Positions 16,545 through 25,489 of a stretch of 48,812 nt of DNA are shown piece by piece. The stretch is from HdN1 sp052035295 (GTDB lineage Bacteria; Pseudomonadota; Gammaproteobacteria; Pseudomonadales; Ketobacteraceae). Each line of letters begins with the position of its first letter. The first letter of the stretch is position 1. The stretch spans positions 1 to 48,812 of the forward strand of contig JBPOHS010000081.1 in assembly GCA_052035295.1 (NCBI GenBank), given 5' to 3'. Below the pieces are notes generated by a model, which was given only the letters and a program-made list of their open reading frames with translations, had not been told where the DNA came from and made no database searches. Made by a program: the position numbers and the translations under genes.

Positions 16545-16570
16545 CGAAAGGGGCCCTTGGGCCCCTTTCG
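16545..16570. terminator. Hairpin terminator between ParA and gcdH
   Basis: A 12-base perfect inverted repeat (CGAAAGGGGCCC and its complement) with a two-base centre lies between two convergent genes. T-rich sequence follows on the plus strand. Confidence 0.85.
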
Positions 16571-16589
16571 TTCATTTGAAAGCCTGCTT

Positions 16590-17762
16590 TTATTTGAATG
16601 CTTGCAGCCCGGTTTGCGCACGTCCCAGAATCAGCGCATGGATATCATGGGTACCTTCATAGGTGTTGACGGTTTCCAGATTGAGCATGTGGCGCATCAC
16701 CGGATACTCGTCACTGATGCCGTTGGCGCCGAGCATGTCACGCGCGTCCCGGGCGATGACCAGCGCCTTGCCACAGTTGTTGCGTTTCATCAGCGATATC
16801 AGTTCAGCCGGGCAGGCGTCGTTGTCCATCAACCGACCCATGGTCAGTGCGCCGTTCAATCCCAGGGCGATCTCGGTCTGCATGTCGGCCAGTTTTTTCT
16901 GTACCAGTTGTTGCGCGGCCAAGGGTTTGCCAAATTGTTCGCGCGCCATGACATAGTCGCGGGCGGCGTACCAGCAGCCTTCGGCGGCGCCCATGCTGCC
17001 CCAGGCAATACCGAAACGCGCCTTGTTCAGGCAGGCAAACGGGCCTGCCAGGCCAGCCGCTGAGGCAAGGCGTTGCTCTTCCGGGATGAATACATCATCA
17101 AATGACAGGCCGCCAGTGATGGAGGCGCGCAATGACAGCTTGCCTTCGATCGTGTGCGCAGAAAGCCCTTTCATGCCTTTTTCAAGGATGAAACCAGCGA
17201 TTTTTCCGTCGAGTTTGGCCCATACCACCATAACGTCCGCAATGGGGGCATTGGTGATCCACATTTTGCTGCCGTTGAGACGGTAACCGCCGTCAACGCG
17301 TTCTGCCCGGGTTTTCATGCCGCCGGGGTCAGAGCCGTGATCCGGTTCGGTCAGCCCGAAACAGCCGATGAGGGTCCCGTTGGCGAGGGATGGCAGATAG
17401 CGCATGCGCTGTGCTTCGCTGCCAAAGGCGTAGATCGGGTACATCACCAGCGACGATTGCACGCTCAATGCAGACCGATAACCGCTGTCGACGCGCTCCA
17501 CTTCGCGCGCGATCAACCCGTAGCTGACATGGTTGATGCCTGCGCAACCGTATTGGGCGGGCAGCGTGCTTCCGAGCAATCCCAGTTGGCCCATCTCCCG
17601 ATAAATGGCGGGATCGAAGACTTCCTTGCGACAGGCTTCCTTTACGCGCGGCAGCAGTTGCTGTTGGGCGTATTGGCGCGCCGTGTGTTGCACTTGTCGC
17701 TCCTCGTCAGTCAGTAATGCAGAGAGTTGAAAAGGATCCTGCCAGTCAAAGGATGCGTTCAT
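16590..17762 (-). CDS. gcdH: Glutaryl-CoA dehydrogenase
   Basis: GcdH is an FAD-dependent acyl-CoA dehydrogenase that oxidises and decarboxylates glutaryl-CoA to crotonyl-CoA in lysine and tryptophan breakdown. The 390-residue length fits. FAD and substrate motifs include GCFGLTEPDHGSDPGGM and KMWITNAPIADV. The C-terminal catalytic glutamate is in VNTYEGTHDIHALILGRAQT, the GcdH-type ending. I chose the ATG at 17762 (MNASFDWQDP), because translation further upstream gives an unrelated low-complexity stretch. No gcdR regulator or gcdG CoA-transferase is adjacent. It is divergent from the ferritin-like gene. Confidence 0.93.
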   Translation of the reverse strand: MNASFDWQDPFQLSALLTDEERQVQHTARQYAQQQLLPRVKEACRKEVFDPAIYREMGQLGLLGSTLPAQYGCAGINHVSYGLIAREVERVDSGYRSALSVQSSLVMYPIYAFGSEAQRMRYLPSLANGTLIGCFGLTEPDHGSDPGGMKTRAERVDGGYRLNGSKMWITNAPIADVMVVWAKLDGKIAGFILEKGMKGLSAHTIEGKLSLRASITGGLSFDDVFIPEEQRLASAAGLAGPFACLNKARFGIAWGSMGAAEGCWYAARDYVMAREQFGKPLAAQQLVQKKLADMQTEIALGLNGALTMGRLMDNDACPAELISLMKRNNCGKALVIARDARDMLGANGISDEYPVMRHMLNLETVNTYEGTHDIHALILGRAQTGLQAFK

Positions 17763-18017
17763 GTCGTGGTTTCTATTGGGTGGAATATTGAAAACAAATA
17801 TATAGCTGCAATGGTTATAAGGCAAATGGCTGTTTTTTTTACCTTGACAGCGTGTTGTGCAAAAGCGCGTTGAGGCGACATGGAGTGTCGGGCTTCGCCC
17901 TTGAGGAAGCGCGAGCGTGGTTGATACTTTTTGGGAACCGGGTATTTCCCGGGTGGTCAACTACAATAAAAGGCATGTCTTGTATTGAATATGCCGTAAA
18001 CCAATGAGGGCGTTGCA

Positions 18018-19160
18018 ATGGCTTTGAAAGTGGTGGATCAAGCGCCAACCGCGCTGAATGAATATGATGGCGATGGCAATCTGCTGAATCAACTGAATGC
18101 CGGGCATCTCGAAACGATCGTTGAAATATTTCACACGCCGCTCAACGGGGCTTACAACTGGGATTACGAGTCCGCTGACGGGCGTATTCGCAAGTTGTAC
18201 AAGCTTGGCAAGGAACTCAACTGGGACGCCGAAATGGACGTCGACTGGTCGATCAATTTTCCCAGGAGCCAGGCGCCGGTCGATCAATATTTCAATCCCT
18301 TTGTCGGTTATGACGAATACGAAAATCTCTCGGAAGAAGACAAGCTGAAATTTTCCTGGCACAACCAGGCATGGACGCTGTCGCAGTTTCTGCATGGCGA
18401 ACAAGGCGCTTTGCTGGTGGCTTCACAGCTCGTCTCCTGTGCGCCATCCCTTGATGCAAAATTGTATGCGGCATCGCAAACGTTTGATGAAGCGCGTCAT
18501 GTCGAGGTATTCGGAAAATATCTGAAGGAAAAAGTCGGCACGCTTTATCCGGTCAATAAAAACCTCAAGGCATTGCTCGACAAGGTACTCACCGATCCGC
18601 GCTGGGATCTGAAATTCATCGGCATGCAGATCATCATTGAAGGCCTGGCATTGGCGGCATTCAATACGATGAAAATGGTATCGCTCGATCCGCTGCTGCG
18701 CGACATCGTGCATCTGGTCATTCGCGATGAAGCTCGCCACGTGACGTTTGGCGTCAATTATCTCGAAGAATTTGTGTCGTCGTTGTCGCAGAAGGAACGC
18801 GAGGAACGGGCTGAATTTGCGTACGAGGCCTGTGTCGTCATGCGCGAGCGACTGGTGGCGACCGACGTGTTCGCGCATTTTGGCTGGGATGTCGAACGCG
18901 CCCGCAAACGGGCACTGGAAGCAGAAGTCATGGAAAAATTCCGTACATTCCTGTTCACGCGGGTGATTCCGAATCTCAAGCGGATTGGTCTGCTAACGGA
19001 CAACGTGCGTGCCAAATACGAAGCGCTGGGTATCCTGCAATTCGAGAATCTGGTGGATGATGGTGCGATTGACTGGGCGGCGCTTTCGCAGCCCTTGTAT
19101 ACCGATGGTCGGGTATTGCCGAGTCAACAGGCGGCAAAGCTGGCATCCGGTCAGAATTAG
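18018..19160 (+). CDS. Ferritin-like diiron protein
   Basis: The 380-residue protein has the four-helix ferritin/ribonucleotide-reductase R2-like fold. Its diiron ligands are visible in order: E128 in HGEQGALL, E158 and H161 in DEARHVEVF, E209 in IIEGLAL, E238 and H241 in DEARHVTFG. This is the arrangement of diiron oxidases and oxygenases. It is too divergent, and lacks partners, to be the reductase subunit R2 itself. Related proteins are common in lipid-degrading proteobacteria, where an oxygenase role has been proposed but not settled. A strong terminator follows. Function is uncertain. Confidence 0.85.
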   Translation: MALKVVDQAPTALNEYDGDGNLLNQLNAGHLETIVEIFHTPLNGAYNWDYESADGRIRKLYKLGKELNWDAEMDVDWSINFPRSQAPVDQYFNPFVGYDEYENLSEEDKLKFSWHNQAWTLSQFLHGEQGALLVASQLVSCAPSLDAKLYAASQTFDEARHVEVFGKYLKEKVGTLYPVNKNLKALLDKVLTDPRWDLKFIGMQIIIEGLALAAFNTMKMVSLDPLLRDIVHLVIRDEARHVTFGVNYLEEFVSSLSQKEREERAEFAYEACVVMRERLVATDVFAHFGWDVERARKRALEAEVMEKFRTFLFTRVIPNLKRIGLLTDNVRAKYEALGILQFENLVDDGAIDWAALSQPLYTDGRVLPSQQAAKLASGQN

Positions 19161-19195
19161 GCCATAATCAAGGCATCGATTACTGAGGTCCAAGC

Positions 19196-19228
19196 AGCCC
19201 GGCGGGCATTCCCACCGGGCTTTTTTTT
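19196..19228 (+). terminator. Rho-independent terminator after ferritin-like gene
   Basis: The stem AGCCCGGCGG / CCACCGGGCT (one mismatch) is followed by eight T residues. It ends the ferritin-like transcript and lies 10 bases before the stop of the convergent cyclase gene. Confidence 0.92.
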
Positions 19229-19237
19229 GCCCGTCAT

Positions 19238-21049
19238 TCAGGCCGCGACGCGGTTGCGGCCACTGTGTTTGGCCCGGTAAAGAGCCTGATCAGCAGCCAG
19301 CATCAACGCCGAAGCAGCGTCGCCCGGGTGAGCCTGGCAGGACCCGATGCCGATGCTGGCCGTCAGCGGGATGCGGTGGCCATCGTGCGTCACGATATCC
19401 AGGCCCCGCAAGGCTTCCAGTATCTGTTGTGCAACTTCCCTTGCCCCCGTTGGCGGGGTATTCGGCAGCAACACCACAAACTCCTCGCCACCGTAGCGGG
19501 CCACGATATCGGGGGGGCGTTTAACGGTGTTGTTGAGGGTTTCGGCCGCCAGTTTCAGGCAGTAGTCGCCCATGGGATGGCCGTGGGTATCGTTGATCTT
19601 CTTGAAGTGATCGAGGTCTACCATCAAGACGGCAATGGGTTGATCATCGCGGGCTGCGCGGCGAAATTCCTTGTCGAGTACATCATCGTAGTGACGGCGA
19701 TTGAAGACGCCGGTCAGCGGATCGGTGATGCTGTTCTGATGCAGTATCTGGTTCAGTTCTTCGAGTTCGCGGGTGCGTGTTTTGACCTGTTTTTCCAGTT
19801 CGGCGTTCATGGTTGCCTGAATGTCGATAACCTTTCGTTGGGCCGCTTCCGTGGCCTTGCGATCCTGGTTGACACGGTCGGCCAGCGCGAAGGAAAGCAC
19901 CATGATTTCAAACAGGGCACCAAACCGCAGTCCTTCCTCACTTAGAACGGTGGTGGGTACCAAGCCGAATTTGCTGCCCATGTTCAAGCCCGCGCCCACC
20001 AGCAGGAATAGCCACGAAATACAGTAGAACGCCGCCTGACGTGAGCGTGTCTGGTACCAGACCGCGATGGCGATGAAGACCATCAGTACTGATGAAATCA
20101 GGGTAATGCCGGCCGCCGACTTGCTGGCGACCTGGTAAGGCGTGTACAGCAGCACCAACGCGAGTAGCAGTGTGAATAACGCCTGCCAGATAAGAAAGCG
20201 ATGGGCGCGCGGCGCAATTTGTGCCAGCCGCATGAAATGGGTGGCGAAGGCGCCGGCACAAGCCACCGCGATCAGGCCCCCTTGAATGATGCACCAGTCC
20301 TGCAGGCGGGGGTTTTGTTTCCCGACAAATTCGGACGCCCAGCCGTGCAGGCCACCCACACCAATAATGAAGAAAAATATGTACAAGCTGTAGAACAAAA
20401 AGCTCTTGTCGCGCAACGCGAAAAATAGCACGCCGTTATACAGTGCCATCGCGAGGCAAATAAAATAGATGCCAGCCTCGAACATGCTGCGATAACGATC
20501 GACTTCCCAGAACTGTTCCACGCTTTCCAATGTCAGCGGGATCTGCAGGGCACCCTCGGTAGTAATCTTGACCAGCACCTGATAGGTGTCGCCGGCATTC
20601 AAATCCAGCGGCGCGATAAATTTGGGATGGCGGAACTGGCGATCGGCGAAAGCGTAATGATCACCGCTTTTCCAGGTTTGCACGATGCGCTGTTGTTCCT
20701 CGCTGTATAGATAGAGCTCAATCTGATCCAGCAACGGGTAATGGAACACGGCATACCAGCGCGTTGGGGCGGTGGTCTCGCGCTGCAGGTCCCAGGCAAT
20801 CCACAGGGGCGCTTTCTGATATCCCAACGTGAGATTGGACTGTTCGGAGTCTCGCCAGGCCGGTGACTGTTGCTGGATCATCTCCGGTGTCAGCGACTTT
20901 GTTTCATCGAGGAAGTAGCGGAGGTGCGGGCCAACGGTCCAGGCCGTTTGTTGGTCGTCCAGTATGATGGCGGCACGCGCAGACGCCACGCTGCCAAGCA
21001 TGATCAGCAGCAGGCAGAGCCTTCGCCAGTGTGAAGCCAGGCCAGTCAA
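19238..21049 (-). CDS. Membrane diguanylate cyclase with 7TMR-DISM sensor
   Basis: The 603-residue protein has a cleavable signal peptide (about 1-26, ending ASARA). A periplasmic 7TMR-DISMED2-like domain follows (about 28-180), then seven membrane segments (about 190-385), a coiled coil (about 395-430) and a GGDEF domain. The active site is GGEEF at about 520-524, and an RxxD inhibitory site (RPPD) stands five residues before it. It should therefore make cyclic di-GMP and be product-inhibited. The periplasmic domain of this class is thought to bind carbohydrate-like ligands. It stands alone, converging on the ferritin-like gene. Confidence 0.93.
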   Translation of the reverse strand: MTGLASHWRRLCLLLIMLGSVASARAAIILDDQQTAWTVGPHLRYFLDETKSLTPEMIQQQSPAWRDSEQSNLTLGYQKAPLWIAWDLQRETTAPTRWYAVFHYPLLDQIELYLYSEEQQRIVQTWKSGDHYAFADRQFRHPKFIAPLDLNAGDTYQVLVKITTEGALQIPLTLESVEQFWEVDRYRSMFEAGIYFICLAMALYNGVLFFALRDKSFLFYSLYIFFFIIGVGGLHGWASEFVGKQNPRLQDWCIIQGGLIAVACAGAFATHFMRLAQIAPRAHRFLIWQALFTLLLALVLLYTPYQVASKSAAGITLISSVLMVFIAIAVWYQTRSRQAAFYCISWLFLLVGAGLNMGSKFGLVPTTVLSEEGLRFGALFEIMVLSFALADRVNQDRKATEAAQRKVIDIQATMNAELEKQVKTRTRELEELNQILHQNSITDPLTGVFNRRHYDDVLDKEFRRAARDDQPIAVLMVDLDHFKKINDTHGHPMGDYCLKLAAETLNNTVKRPPDIVARYGGEEFVVLLPNTPPTGAREVAQQILEALRGLDIVTHDGHRIPLTASIGIGSCQAHPGDAASALMLAADQALYRAKHSGRNRVAA

Positions 21050-21213
21050 TAGAGCGTCCCCATACTGAATGAATCGTCGTCGCGGCGGAACTCCGCGCGA
21101 GTGTCAACAAAGTATAGGCAGTGAAAATCGCAGTGCCGGAGCAATCGGTTCGGCCGGATTCGCGGTGAGGCGCGCAATGCGTTGGAGAGGACAAGGCGGG
21201 AAAAGCAGGAATG

Positions 21214-21243
21214 CCCCTTCGGCGAAGTCATGTGCCGAAGGGG
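21214..21243 (-). terminator. Terminator-like hairpin after fbp
   Basis: A ten-base perfect stem (CCCCTTCGGC and its complement) with a ten-base loop stands 12 bases after the fbp stop. A short T-run follows on the minus strand. Confidence 0.65.
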
Positions 21244-21255
21244 TAAAGGCGGCGC

Positions 21256-22257
21256 TTACTCGTTGTGATAACGGGTCACGTGTTCAACCTCGTTTTTCGA
21301 ACCGAGCACGACCGGAACCCGCTGGTGCAGTTCTGACGGCTTGATGTCGAGGATACGCTCGCGCCCCGTGGTCGCGGCACCACCGGCTTGCTCGACGATA
21401 AAAGCCATGGGGTTGGCTTCGTACATCAGACGCAGTTTGCCTGGCTTGGTCGGATCCTTGAGGTCGCGCGGATACATGAATATGCCACCACGCGAGAGGA
21501 TGCGATGCACATCGGCCACCATCGATGCAACCCAGCGCATGTTGAAATCCTTGCCGCGCGGGCCTTCCTTGCCGGCCAGCAGCTCGTCAATGTAGCGGCG
21601 CATCGGGGGTTCCCAGAACCGCATGTTCGACATGTTGATGGCGAATTCCTTGGTGTCCTCGGGAATCATGAGACCGCGCTGGGTCAACACGAAGGTGCCG
21701 AATTCACGGTCCAGCGTGAAGACGTCGACGCCGTCACCCAGGGTCAGTACCAGCAGGGTCGAGGGGCCATAGACGGTGTAGCCCGCACAGACCTGTTTGG
21801 TGCCCGGTTGCAGGAAGGATTCATGCGTCGGATCAATCGTGCCCTCGGGGCAGCGCAGGACGGAAAAGATCGTTCCCACCGAAATGTTCACGTCGATGTT
21901 GGAGGAGCCATCGAGGGGATCGAACACCAGCAGGTATTCGCCCTTGGGGAAACGGTTGGGAATTGCGAAAGGATCGTCCATTTCCTCGGAGGCCATGGCC
22001 GCGAGGTGACCCCCCCACTCGTTGGCGTCGAGCAGTATGTCGTTGGACAGCACGTCGAGTTTTTTCTGGGCTTCGCCCTGGATATTGTCGCTGCCGGCAC
22101 CGCCGAGGACGTCGGCCAGTGCGCCTTTGCCGATGGCGATACTGATGGCCTTGCACGCGCGGGCCACCACTTCGATCAGCAAGCGCAGATCGGATTGTAT
22201 CCATTGCTGTTCACGCTGCTTTTCGATCAGGTAACGTGAGAGAGTGATGCGTTTCAT
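21256..22257 (-). CDS. fbp: Class I fructose-1,6-bisphosphatase
   Basis: Fbp hydrolyses fructose 1,6-bisphosphate to fructose 6-phosphate in gluconeogenesis. The 333-residue length is typical. The metal- and substrate-binding signature FDPLDGSSNIDVN is intact, as is the C-terminal YEANPMAFIVEQAGGAA. The N-terminus MKRITLSRYL follows a GAGAAGC site. It comes 50 bases after guaD on the same strand, and the two may share a transcript although their functions are not linked. Confidence 0.97.
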   Translation of the reverse strand: MKRITLSRYLIEKQREQQWIQSDLRLLIEVVARACKAISIAIGKGALADVLGGAGSDNIQGEAQKKLDVLSNDILLDANEWGGHLAAMASEEMDDPFAIPNRFPKGEYLLVFDPLDGSSNIDVNISVGTIFSVLRCPEGTIDPTHESFLQPGTKQVCAGYTVYGPSTLLVLTLGDGVDVFTLDREFGTFVLTQRGLMIPEDTKEFAINMSNMRFWEPPMRRYIDELLAGKEGPRGKDFNMRWVASMVADVHRILSRGGIFMYPRDLKDPTKPGKLRLMYEANPMAFIVEQAGGAATTGRERILDIKPSELHQRVPVVLGSKNEVEHVTRYHNE

Positions 22258-22307
22258 TGCTTCTCCATGGGCCTTGCGATTCGTCGGGGCATTATCGCCG
22301 AACGCGG

Positions 22308-23621
22308 CTACTGTTTCACGCCTTTTATAAAGACCGAGGTCACCGCCTTTGTTCCCTGTTTGGTAATGGCAAGTTGAAAAAGTCGCTCCAATGGTTCTGC
22401 AGGCTTGTTGCGTACACCTGTGGGGCCGGTGATCGCGTCGGGCAGGGCAATTTCGATGAAATCGGCTTCTTTGCCCACGGCAAAATTGCCGATATGCGTT
22501 TCGAGATGTAATGCCTGCGCGCCACCGAGGGTGATCAGATAAAACAATTCGGCAGGGCGGAGCGGGTTTCCCTGCAGGGCGCTGGTGAGATAGGCATCGC
22601 CCGCGGTATCGAGCATCGACAGACTGGTGCCGGCGCCAACATCCGATCCCAGCGCAAAACGGATTCCTTCGGCGCGCGCTCTTGCCGCATCGAACAACCC
22701 GCTGCCGAGAAAGAAATTGGAACTGGGGCAGTGGGCTATGCGGGCATCACGCGCTTTCAATAACGCCCATTCTGCGTCTTCGAGATAAATGCAGTGGCCC
22801 AGCATGGTGCGATCCCCGATCAACCCGGCGCGGTCATAGACTTCCAGATAGGTCGGAATGTCCGGGAACAGCGTTTTCACCCAGGCCACTTCCTTGCGGG
22901 TTTCGGCGATATGGGTCTGAATGTAGAGATCGGGCCAGGTCTGGCGCAATTCTCCGGCGAGTTGCAACTGCAGAGGCGTGCTTGAAGGCGCAAAGCGCGG
23001 TGTAACGGCATAGGCAAGTCGCGCCCGGTTGTGCCAGCGTTCGATCAGGTCACGGGTGTCGCGAATGCCCTGTTCGGCGGTATCCCGCAGGTAGTCGGGT
23101 GCGTTGCGGTCCATCAGGGGTTTTCCGCAGATCATGCGCAAATCACGCGCCAGCGCCTGCTCGAAAAAAACGTCGACACTGTGGGGGTGTACCGTTCCGT
23201 ACACCATCGCTGTCGTGGTGCCGCGTTTCAATACCGCTTGCAGAAAGCGTTCGGCGAGCCACCGCGCATGCGCAGGATCGGCCAGAGCCCGTTCCGCCGG
23301 AAACGTATAGTGTTCCAGCCAGTCAAGCAGGGTATTGCCGGGGCTGCCAATGATATCGAGTTGGGGATAATGCACATGGCAATCGATAAAACCCGGCACC
23401 AACAAGCCCGGGTGCTGTACGATCGCGGATTGATCGCAAAATTGTGTCTGCCAGTGGGGCAGCAGCGCATCGGCGGGGCCGCAGGCTACAATGCGACCTT
23501 GATCAAGAATGAGCAGGCCGTCAGGGATATGTTCGACGGCCTGTATGCCTGCATTGAACGGGTTGTCTGTGCAGTGCAGGATTTCGCCGCGATGCGCAGA
23601 TAGCAAGTCTTGGCCTGGCAT
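22308..23621 (-). CDS. guaD: Guanine deaminase
   Basis: GuaD converts guanine to xanthine and ammonia. The 437-residue protein is a zinc amidohydrolase with the metal motif PGFIDCHVHYPQ near residue 90. Further ligands are in QTHIAET and MLGHCIY, and the late aspartate is in ALGSDVGAGTS. I take the ATG at 23621; a TTG 14 codons upstream is less likely because GuaD proteins begin near this point. Divergent from the ABC exporter gene, with only 62 bases between starts, so their promoters must overlap. Confidence 0.93.
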   Translation of the reverse strand: MPGQDLLSAHRGEILHCTDNPFNAGIQAVEHIPDGLLILDQGRIVACGPADALLPHWQTQFCDQSAIVQHPGLLVPGFIDCHVHYPQLDIIGSPGNTLLDWLEHYTFPAERALADPAHARWLAERFLQAVLKRGTTTAMVYGTVHPHSVDVFFEQALARDLRMICGKPLMDRNAPDYLRDTAEQGIRDTRDLIERWHNRARLAYAVTPRFAPSSTPLQLQLAGELRQTWPDLYIQTHIAETRKEVAWVKTLFPDIPTYLEVYDRAGLIGDRTMLGHCIYLEDAEWALLKARDARIAHCPSSNFFLGSGLFDAARARAEGIRFALGSDVGAGTSLSMLDTAGDAYLTSALQGNPLRPAELFYLITLGGAQALHLETHIGNFAVGKEADFIEIALPDAITGPTGVRNKPAEPLERLFQLAITKQGTKAVTSVFIKGVKQ

Positions 23622-23683
23622 GGACAGGATTCCGGTGGTGGTTCCGGGCAAAGTGTAACCCAAATAACGAGAGAATAGATTGC

Positions 23684-25462
23684 ATGCGCAATATGCACGG
23701 AGGGGCCCCTGATTTGGGGGCGGTGGCCGATTGGCGGGTATTCCTGCGGCTGTGGCCTTATTTGTGGCGCTGGAAGCAGCGCGTTATGCTGGCCCTGGCG
23801 TTACTGATCCTGGCCAAGATTGCCAATGTCACGGTGCCACTGACCCTCAAGCACGTCGTCGATGCGCTGGATGCCCAAACGGCGGCGTTATGGATTCCGC
23901 TGATGTGGGTAGTGGCCTATGGCGTGTTGCGATTTCTCAGTACGGGATTTCAGGAATTGCGTGATGCGGTGTTCGCCCGCATTGGCGAGCGCACGTTATC
24001 GGACATGGGGCGGGAGGTGTTCCGCCATTTGCACTCACTGGATCTGGAATATCACCTCTCGCGCCGCACCGGCGGCGTCGCCCGCGACATAGAGCGCGGT
24101 GTCAATGGTGCCGGTTTTCTGGTGCGGGCATTGGTGTTCAGCGTGGTGCCTATTCTGGTCGAAGTGCTGCTGGTGGTCGGCATCTTGCTGGTGCAGTTCC
24201 GTTGGGCCTATGCGCTGGCAGCGATGCTGGGTATTGTCGGCTATGTAGCGTTTTCGGTGGTGGTCACTCACTGGCGCACTGATCTGGTCAGAAAGGCCAA
24301 CGAAAAGGATTCGACTGCCAACAGTCGCGCCGTCGACAGTCTGCTGAACTTCGAGACCGTGAAGTATTTTGGCAACGAAGCCTATGAAGAAGCCCGTTAT
24401 GCCGAAAGCCTGCACGAGCGCGAAGACGCCAAGGTCAAAACCGCTTTGTCGCTGGCGTTCCTCAATGCGGGACAGGCCCTTACCATCGCCGTGACCATGA
24501 CGGTCATTCTCTTGCTCGCGGCATGGGACACGTCGAAAGGGGCGCTGTCACTGGGTGATTTCGCCATGGTCAATGCCCTGATGATACAGGTATTCATTCC
24601 GCTCAACATTCTGGGTTTCATGTATCGCGAGATACTGCGCAGCCTCACCGATCTTGAGTCGATGCTGAAAATCCTCAACATCCAGCCCAGGGTGAAAGAC
24701 AGGCCTGATGCCATTGTGCTCGCCAACGAAGACGGCCTGCAGTTTGACGACGTGAGCTTTCACTACGACCCCGCCCGTCCCATCCTGCATAACGTCAGCT
24801 TTCAGCTGCCACCAGGAAAGCGCCTCGCGATCGTCGGGCCCAGCGGTTCGGGCAAGTCGACGCTGGGGCGATTGTTGCTGCGTTTCTATGATGTTTCGTC
24901 CGGCGCGATTCGGATTGGTGGCGTGGATATTCGCGATGCCACGCAACAAAGTGTGCGCGCGGCCATCGGTGTGGTTCCGCAGGATACGGTGCTGTTCAAC
25001 GACAGCATTCAGGCCAACATCGCGTATGGTCGCGTCGCTGCCAGTCGCGAAGAGATCGAGAAAGTCGCTGCCCTGGCCCAGCTGGATACCTTTATAGCGC
25101 AGCTTCCCAAGGGCTATGACACCAAGGTCGGTGAGCGGGGCTTGAAGGTGTCTGGCGGTGAAAAGCAGCGTATCGCGATCGCGCGTACTTTGCTGAAAAA
25201 TCCCCGCATCCTGCTGTTTGACGAGGCGACTTCATCATTGGATACCGTGGCGGAACGCGCGATTTCGCAGGCGATTGCCGAGGTGGCCTCACAGCGCACA
25301 TCGATCATCATTGCGCATCGTTTGTCGACGGTGGTGGACGCCGACGACATTATCGTGCTGGAACAAGGCCGGATCGTGGAGCACGGCACGCATTCGCAAC
25401 TACTGGCAATGCAGGGCGCCTATTGGCGCCTCTGGCAGGTGCAGCAGGAGGAGGTGCAATAG
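23684..25462 (+). CDS. ABC exporter, Atm1/ABCB7-type (permease and ATPase fused)
   Basis: This 592-residue half-transporter has six membrane segments (about 25-310) followed by one nucleotide-binding domain. The ATPase motifs are complete: Walker A GPSGSGKST at about 385, signature VSGGEKQRIAIART, and Walker B ILLFDEATSSLD, plus an H-loop in IIAHRLST. The permease sequence, including ANEKDSTANSRAVDSLLNFE and VKYFGNEAYE, matches the Atm1/ABCB7 family, which exports glutathione-linked sulfur or metal compounds. It works as a homodimer in the inner membrane. No iron-sulfur genes are adjacent, so the substrate is inferred from the family only. Confidence 0.92.
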   Translation: MRNMHGGAPDLGAVADWRVFLRLWPYLWRWKQRVMLALALLILAKIANVTVPLTLKHVVDALDAQTAALWIPLMWVVAYGVLRFLSTGFQELRDAVFARIGERTLSDMGREVFRHLHSLDLEYHLSRRTGGVARDIERGVNGAGFLVRALVFSVVPILVEVLLVVGILLVQFRWAYALAAMLGIVGYVAFSVVVTHWRTDLVRKANEKDSTANSRAVDSLLNFETVKYFGNEAYEEARYAESLHEREDAKVKTALSLAFLNAGQALTIAVTMTVILLLAAWDTSKGALSLGDFAMVNALMIQVFIPLNILGFMYREILRSLTDLESMLKILNIQPRVKDRPDAIVLANEDGLQFDDVSFHYDPARPILHNVSFQLPPGKRLAIVGPSGSGKSTLGRLLLRFYDVSSGAIRIGGVDIRDATQQSVRAAIGVVPQDTVLFNDSIQANIAYGRVAASREEIEKVAALAQLDTFIAQLPKGYDTKVGERGLKVSGGEKQRIAIARTLLKNPRILLFDEATSSLDTVAERAISQAIAEVASQRTSIIIAHRLSTVVDADDIIVLEQGRIVEHGTHSQLLAMQGAYWRLWQVQQEEVQ

Positions 25463-25489
25463 AAAGAATCAGCGGGTGTTCTTGCCCTG

